From contig JASHYQ010000292.1 in the NCBI GenBank assembly GCA_030042955.1, forward strand, positions 1 to 6,771: a stretch of DNA of 6,771 bases. The letters are read 5' to 3'. Made by a program: the position numbers and the translations under genes. Origin of the DNA: Thermoplasmata archaeon. GTDB lineage: Archaea; Thermoplasmatota; Thermoplasmata; Lutacidiplasmatales; UBA184. The stretch's first letter is position 1. Each line of letters starts with the position of its first letter. A model generated the notes under the pieces. The model made no database searches. It was not told the origin of the DNA and saw nothing but the letters and a program-made list of their open reading frames with translations. Shown in pieces: positions 4,073-6,771 of the stretch.

Positions 4073-6333
4073 TGGGCCGGATCTTCATCGGCGTCTCGTG
4101 GCCGTACGCCAACGGGCCGTTCCACCTGGGCCAGCTCGCGAGCACGTACGTCGCCGCCGACCTCTTCGCCCGATTCCACCGCCTGCGAGGGGACGAGGTC
4201 CTGATGGTCTCGGGCTCGGACCTGCACGGTACGCCCGCGCTCGTCTCGGCGGAGAAGGAGAAGGTCACGGTCAAGGAACTCACCGAGCGGTACCACCGGC
4301 TCAACCGAGAGGCGTTCGAGAAACTGGGGATCTCGTTTGACCTGTTCACGACGACGGGCACGGTCCTCCACGCGAGGACCTCGCAGGAGATTTTCCTCGC
4401 CCTGCTCGAGCACGGTTTCGTACAGCGCAGGACCACCGAGGGCGCCTTCTGCCCGAAGCATCAGCGGTTCCTCCCCGACCGGTACCTCGTAGGCACGTGC
4501 CCCTACTGCGGCTCCACGACGGCCCGTGGGGACGAGTGCGACCGGTGCGGTCGTCCGCTGGACACCAAGCAGCTCGGGGAACCGAAATGCCTCCTCTGCG
4601 GGACCCCGGCAGAGTTCCGGCCGACGGAGCAGTTCTACCTCGAGCTCGACCGCCTCCAGCCGCGGATCGCGGAGTACGTCGCGAACCACCCCGAGTGGAG
4701 ACCCGGCACCCGCAAGGTCGCCGAGAACTTCCTGACCGAGGGATTGCACCCGACCCCCATTACACGGGACCTCGACTGGGGCATCGAGCTCCCGCTCGAC
4801 GGGTACGAGTCGAAGCGGCTGTATGTCTGGTTCGAAGCGCTGATCGGGTATCTCTCGGCGGCCAAGGAGTGGGCCGTTCGGAGCGGCCGGCCGGAGGCTT
4901 GGCGCCGGTACTGGGATGAGCGGGAGCCCGCCCGGCACTACTACTTCATGGGCAAGGACAACAAGTTCCATCATACGATCTTCTGGCCCGGGATCCTCCT
5001 CGGGGTCGGCGGGCTCCACCTGCCCGACGACGTCCCGGCGAACGAGTGGCTGCTCATCCACGGGGGGAAGCTCTCCAAATCGCGGACCGCGGCGCGGGAC
5101 GCGTTCCACCCCTCGTTGCTCGCCGAATATCCCCCCGACGTCATCCGGTTCTACTCGGCGCTGCTGGCGCCGGAGAACCACGATACCGAGCTCGACTGGG
5201 ACGAGCTCGACAAGGTCCGCGACGACATCTTGGCCAACCAGTTCGGGAACCTTGTCCAGCGCACCCTCGTACTGGTTCGGGACCGCTACGGGGGCCGAGT
5301 CCCCTCTCCCCCCGAGGAGTGGCGGGCCGACCCGGCGGAGGGGACGGGAGAAGAGATTCTTGCCACCCATGCGCAGATCACCGAAGAGTACGAGCGGGTT
5401 CACCTCAAGGCGGCGCTCGACCGGACCCTGGACGCCGTTCGCGAATCCAATCGTCGGTTCCACGAAGCACGACCCTGGCAAGCCGAGGAGCCGGAGCGTT
5501 CGCGCATCCTGTACGAATCCGTCTGGCGCCTGAAGGCGCTCGCGACGTGGCTCGCCCCCGTTCTTCCCACGGCAACGGCCGCGCTCTTCCGGATGCTCGG
5601 GTATTCGGACCCTCCCTCGGCGGGGGACTGGGAACGGGTCCTCGAGCCCGTCCCTCCGGGCCAGGCGCTTGGCGAGATCCGTCCCCTCTTCCCCAAGGCC
5701 TCGGCCGAGTCAGCCGCGAGCTCCGAGGGGGCGTCCGTCCGGCCTCCCGTCTCCGGGCCTCCCCCGTTGGCCCTTCGGGTGGGCGTCATCAGTAAAGCCT
5801 CGGAACATCCCTCGGCGGACCGATTGCTCGTGCTCGAGGTCGACGTCGGAGAAGCGAAGCCCCGGTCCCTGGTCGCTGGGATCCGCGGGGCGTACTCCTC
5901 GCAGGCGCTCATCGGCCGGCCGGTCGTCCTCCTCGCCAACCTCGCCCCCCGGACGATCCGTGGGGTGCCGTCGCAAGGGATGGTGCTCGCCGCCGAGTCC
6001 GAGGGGCGGCCGGTCCTGCTTGCCCCGCCACCGGGGATACCGCCGGGCACCTACCTCCCGGGACGCGGTCAGGAGGACCGGACCATCACCCACGAGGAGT
6101 TCGCCGCCTACCAGATCCAGGTTGGGGTCACGGGCGGGCGAGCGAGCAGCGGACGGACGGAAGTGCACGTCGGACCGCAGGTGGTGGAGGTCGAGGGGGA
6201 ATGGCCCGCCGGTAACTCGGTGGTCGTGGTTCTGGGGCCCTCCGGATCCGCCCAAGGGACCATCCTCGCCTTCGGCGGCGGGAGGGCAATCCAGCCGGCC
6301 GAACCGGTGCCGTCGGGGGCGAAGGTCCGGTGA
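4072..6333 (+). CDS. metG: Methionyl-tRNA synthetase with C-terminal tRNA-binding domain
   Basis: A 753-residue class I aminoacyl-tRNA synthetase that charges tRNA-Met with methionine in the cytoplasm. The Rossmann domain opens with IFIGVSWPYANGPFHLGQ (5-21). The HIGH signature is HLGQ (18-21), Gln replacing the second His. Two zinc knuckles follow, with ligands C127/H130, C143/C146, C156/C159 and C173/C176. GKDN (294-297) and the KMSKS-type KLSKS loop (333-337) are present. The helical anticodon domain keeps N393-x3-R397 and W469, the positions of E. coli N391, R395 and W461. A Ser/Ala/Pro-rich linker (about 541-565) leads to an EMAPII/Trbp111-type OB domain (566-665: HPSADRLLVLEVDVG, VAGIR, NLAPRTIRGVPSQGM), then an extra tail (667-753). 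GTG at 4072 is preferred because of its SD and because MetRS normally begins just before PYANG; GTG at 3988 would add an Arg-rich 28 residues. The stop overlaps the PHP gene by GTGA. Confidence 0.95.
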   Translation: MGRIFIGVSWPYANGPFHLGQLASTYVAADLFARFHRLRGDEVLMVSGSDLHGTPALVSAEKEKVTVKELTERYHRLNREAFEKLGISFDLFTTTGTVLHARTSQEIFLALLEHGFVQRRTTEGAFCPKHQRFLPDRYLVGTCPYCGSTTARGDECDRCGRPLDTKQLGEPKCLLCGTPAEFRPTEQFYLELDRLQPRIAEYVANHPEWRPGTRKVAENFLTEGLHPTPITRDLDWGIELPLDGYESKRLYVWFEALIGYLSAAKEWAVRSGRPEAWRRYWDEREPARHYYFMGKDNKFHHTIFWPGILLGVGGLHLPDDVPANEWLLIHGGKLSKSRTAARDAFHPSLLAEYPPDVIRFYSALLAPENHDTELDWDELDKVRDDILANQFGNLVQRTLVLVRDRYGGRVPSPPEEWRADPAEGTGEEILATHAQITEEYERVHLKAALDRTLDAVRESNRRFHEARPWQAEEPERSRILYESVWRLKALATWLAPVLPTATAALFRMLGYSDPPSAGDWERVLEPVPPGQALGEIRPLFPKASAESAASSEGASVRPPVSGPPPLALRVGVISKASEHPSADRLLVLEVDVGEAKPRSLVAGIRGAYSSQALIGRPVVLLANLAPRTIRGVPSQGMVLAAESEGRPVLLAPPPGIPPGTYLPGRGQEDRTITHEEFAAYQIQVGVTGGRASSGRTEVHVGPQVVEVEGEWPAGNSVVVVLGPSGSAQGTILAFGGGRAIQPAEPVPSGAKVR

Positions 6334-6771
6334 CGTACGACATCCGCATCGACCTGCACGTGCACTCCCGCCACTCGCCGGACTCCCAGCTTTCGGTCGC
6401 TGCCCTGGTGCAGCGACTCCCCGACACCGGCCTTCGGGGATTCGCCCTCACCGACCACAATTCGGTCGCCGGCCACGCCGAGCTCGCGGAGCTCGCGCGC
6501 ACCCATCCGGGCTACATCTTCCTCCCGGGCGTCGAGGTCTCGACGGTCGAGGGGCACCTCCTAGTCTACGGGGTCTCGGAGCTCCCCCCTCCCCACCGGC
6601 CGATCGCCGAGACCGTCGAGTGGGTCCGGGCCCGCGGAGGGGAGTCGGTCCTCGCCCACCCGTTCCGTCTGCGGCACGGGGCCGGCCGGCGCGTCGCGGA
6701 GTCGGTCCGTGTGAGCGGCGTCGAGGCCCGTAACGGGCACAACTCGGAGGTCTCGAACCTGAGGGCCGAGC
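6330..6771 (+). CDS. PHP-domain metal-dependent phosphoesterase (3' end outside window)
   Basis: The frame opened by the GTG at 6330 has no stop before the window edge and gives 147 residues. It carries clear PHP motifs: DLHVHSRHSPDS (8-19, metal ligands H10 and H12), TDHNS (41-45, H43), PGVEVS (66-71, E69), a GH in EGHLLVYG (74-81) and LAHPFR (108-113, H110). The C-terminal metal ligands would lie beyond the edge. The N-terminal placement of DxHxH and the compact layout fit the TrpH/YciV group, members of which act on nucleotides or as 5'-3' exoribonucleases trimming RNA; histidinol phosphatase-like activity is a less likely alternative. The start overlaps the metG TGA as GTGA with only a weak AGGT upstream, so translation probably depends on coupling to metG. 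Confidence 0.85.
   Translation, partial: MTYDIRIDLHVHSRHSPDSQLSVAALVQRLPDTGLRGFALTDHNSVAGHAELAELARTHPGYIFLPGVEVSTVEGHLLVYGVSELPPPHRPIAETVEWVRARGGESVLAHPFRLRHGAGRRVAESVRVSGVEARNGHNSEVSNLRAE

Noticed and set aside
4033..5481. 482-codon minus-strand open frame inside metG
   Set aside because: Antisense shadow of a well-conserved synthetase; low-complexity Glu/Arg/Val/Pro composition and no motif or plausible initiation signal.
5669..6733. 354-codon plus-strand frame spanning the end of metG and the PHP gene
   Set aside because: Arg/Pro/Ser-rich off-frame translation; the overlapping frames encode clear tRNA-binding and PHP domains.
1..6771. CRISPR array, tRNA/rRNA gene, insertion sequence, defence or toxin-antitoxin system
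   Set aside because: No repeat-spacer pattern, tRNA-like cloverleaf, terminal inverted repeats, transposase or effector motifs seen; coding sequence accounts for almost the whole window, with the longest gap 137 bp.

Overview
This 6.8 kb, very GC-rich window (about two thirds G+C by eye) looks like a chromosomal segment of an archaeon. The clues are an archaeal-type methionyl-tRNA synthetase with two zinc knuckles, a probable leaderless gene behind a weak TATA-like box, Shine-Dalgarno motifs matching the archaeal anti-SD (GGAGGT, GGTGA, GGAGG), and heavy use of GTG starts. Gene content and composition would suit an uncultivated high-GC Thermoplasmatota-like euryarchaeote, but that placement is inference.

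Layout, left to right. (1) Positions 1-310 hold the C-terminal end of an M20-family metallopeptidase/deacylase (ArgE/DapE/LysK type) whose start lies outside the window. (2) 359-2685 holds two tandem GT-B fold, GT4-family glycosyltransferases. They overlap by 4 bp (ATGA), are paralogues, and still share 16 identical nucleotides at their starts. The second has Met in place of the second Glu of the EX7E donor-site motif. (3) On the minus strand, 2801-3934 encodes a class I/II PLP-dependent aminotransferase, convergent with the glycosyltransferases. Its stop overlaps the start of a probable, easily missed 47-residue small protein (2661-2804, minus) that runs into the end of the second glycosyltransferase gene. 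(4) A short divergent intergenic region (3935-4071) carries promoter-like AT-rich patches for both directions. (5) 4072-6333 encodes methionyl-tRNA synthetase (MetG) with a fused C-terminal tRNA-binding OB domain plus a further ~85-residue tail. (6) A PHP-domain phosphoesterase starts at 6330, overlapping metG by 4 bp (GTGA), and runs off the right edge.

The glycosyltransferases probably act successively in glycan or glycolipid assembly on the cytoplasmic membrane face. metG and the PHP gene are co-translated housekeeping/nucleic-acid functions. The aminotransferase belongs to amino-acid metabolism, as does the M20 enzyme, but they are separated and on opposite strands. I see no mobile element, CRISPR array, RNA gene, toxin-antitoxin pair or defence system. 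The most original signals are the coupled small ORF, the active-site variants in the second glycosyltransferase and MetG, the extra MetG C-terminal module, and a small hairpin that would bury the metG ribosome binding site.
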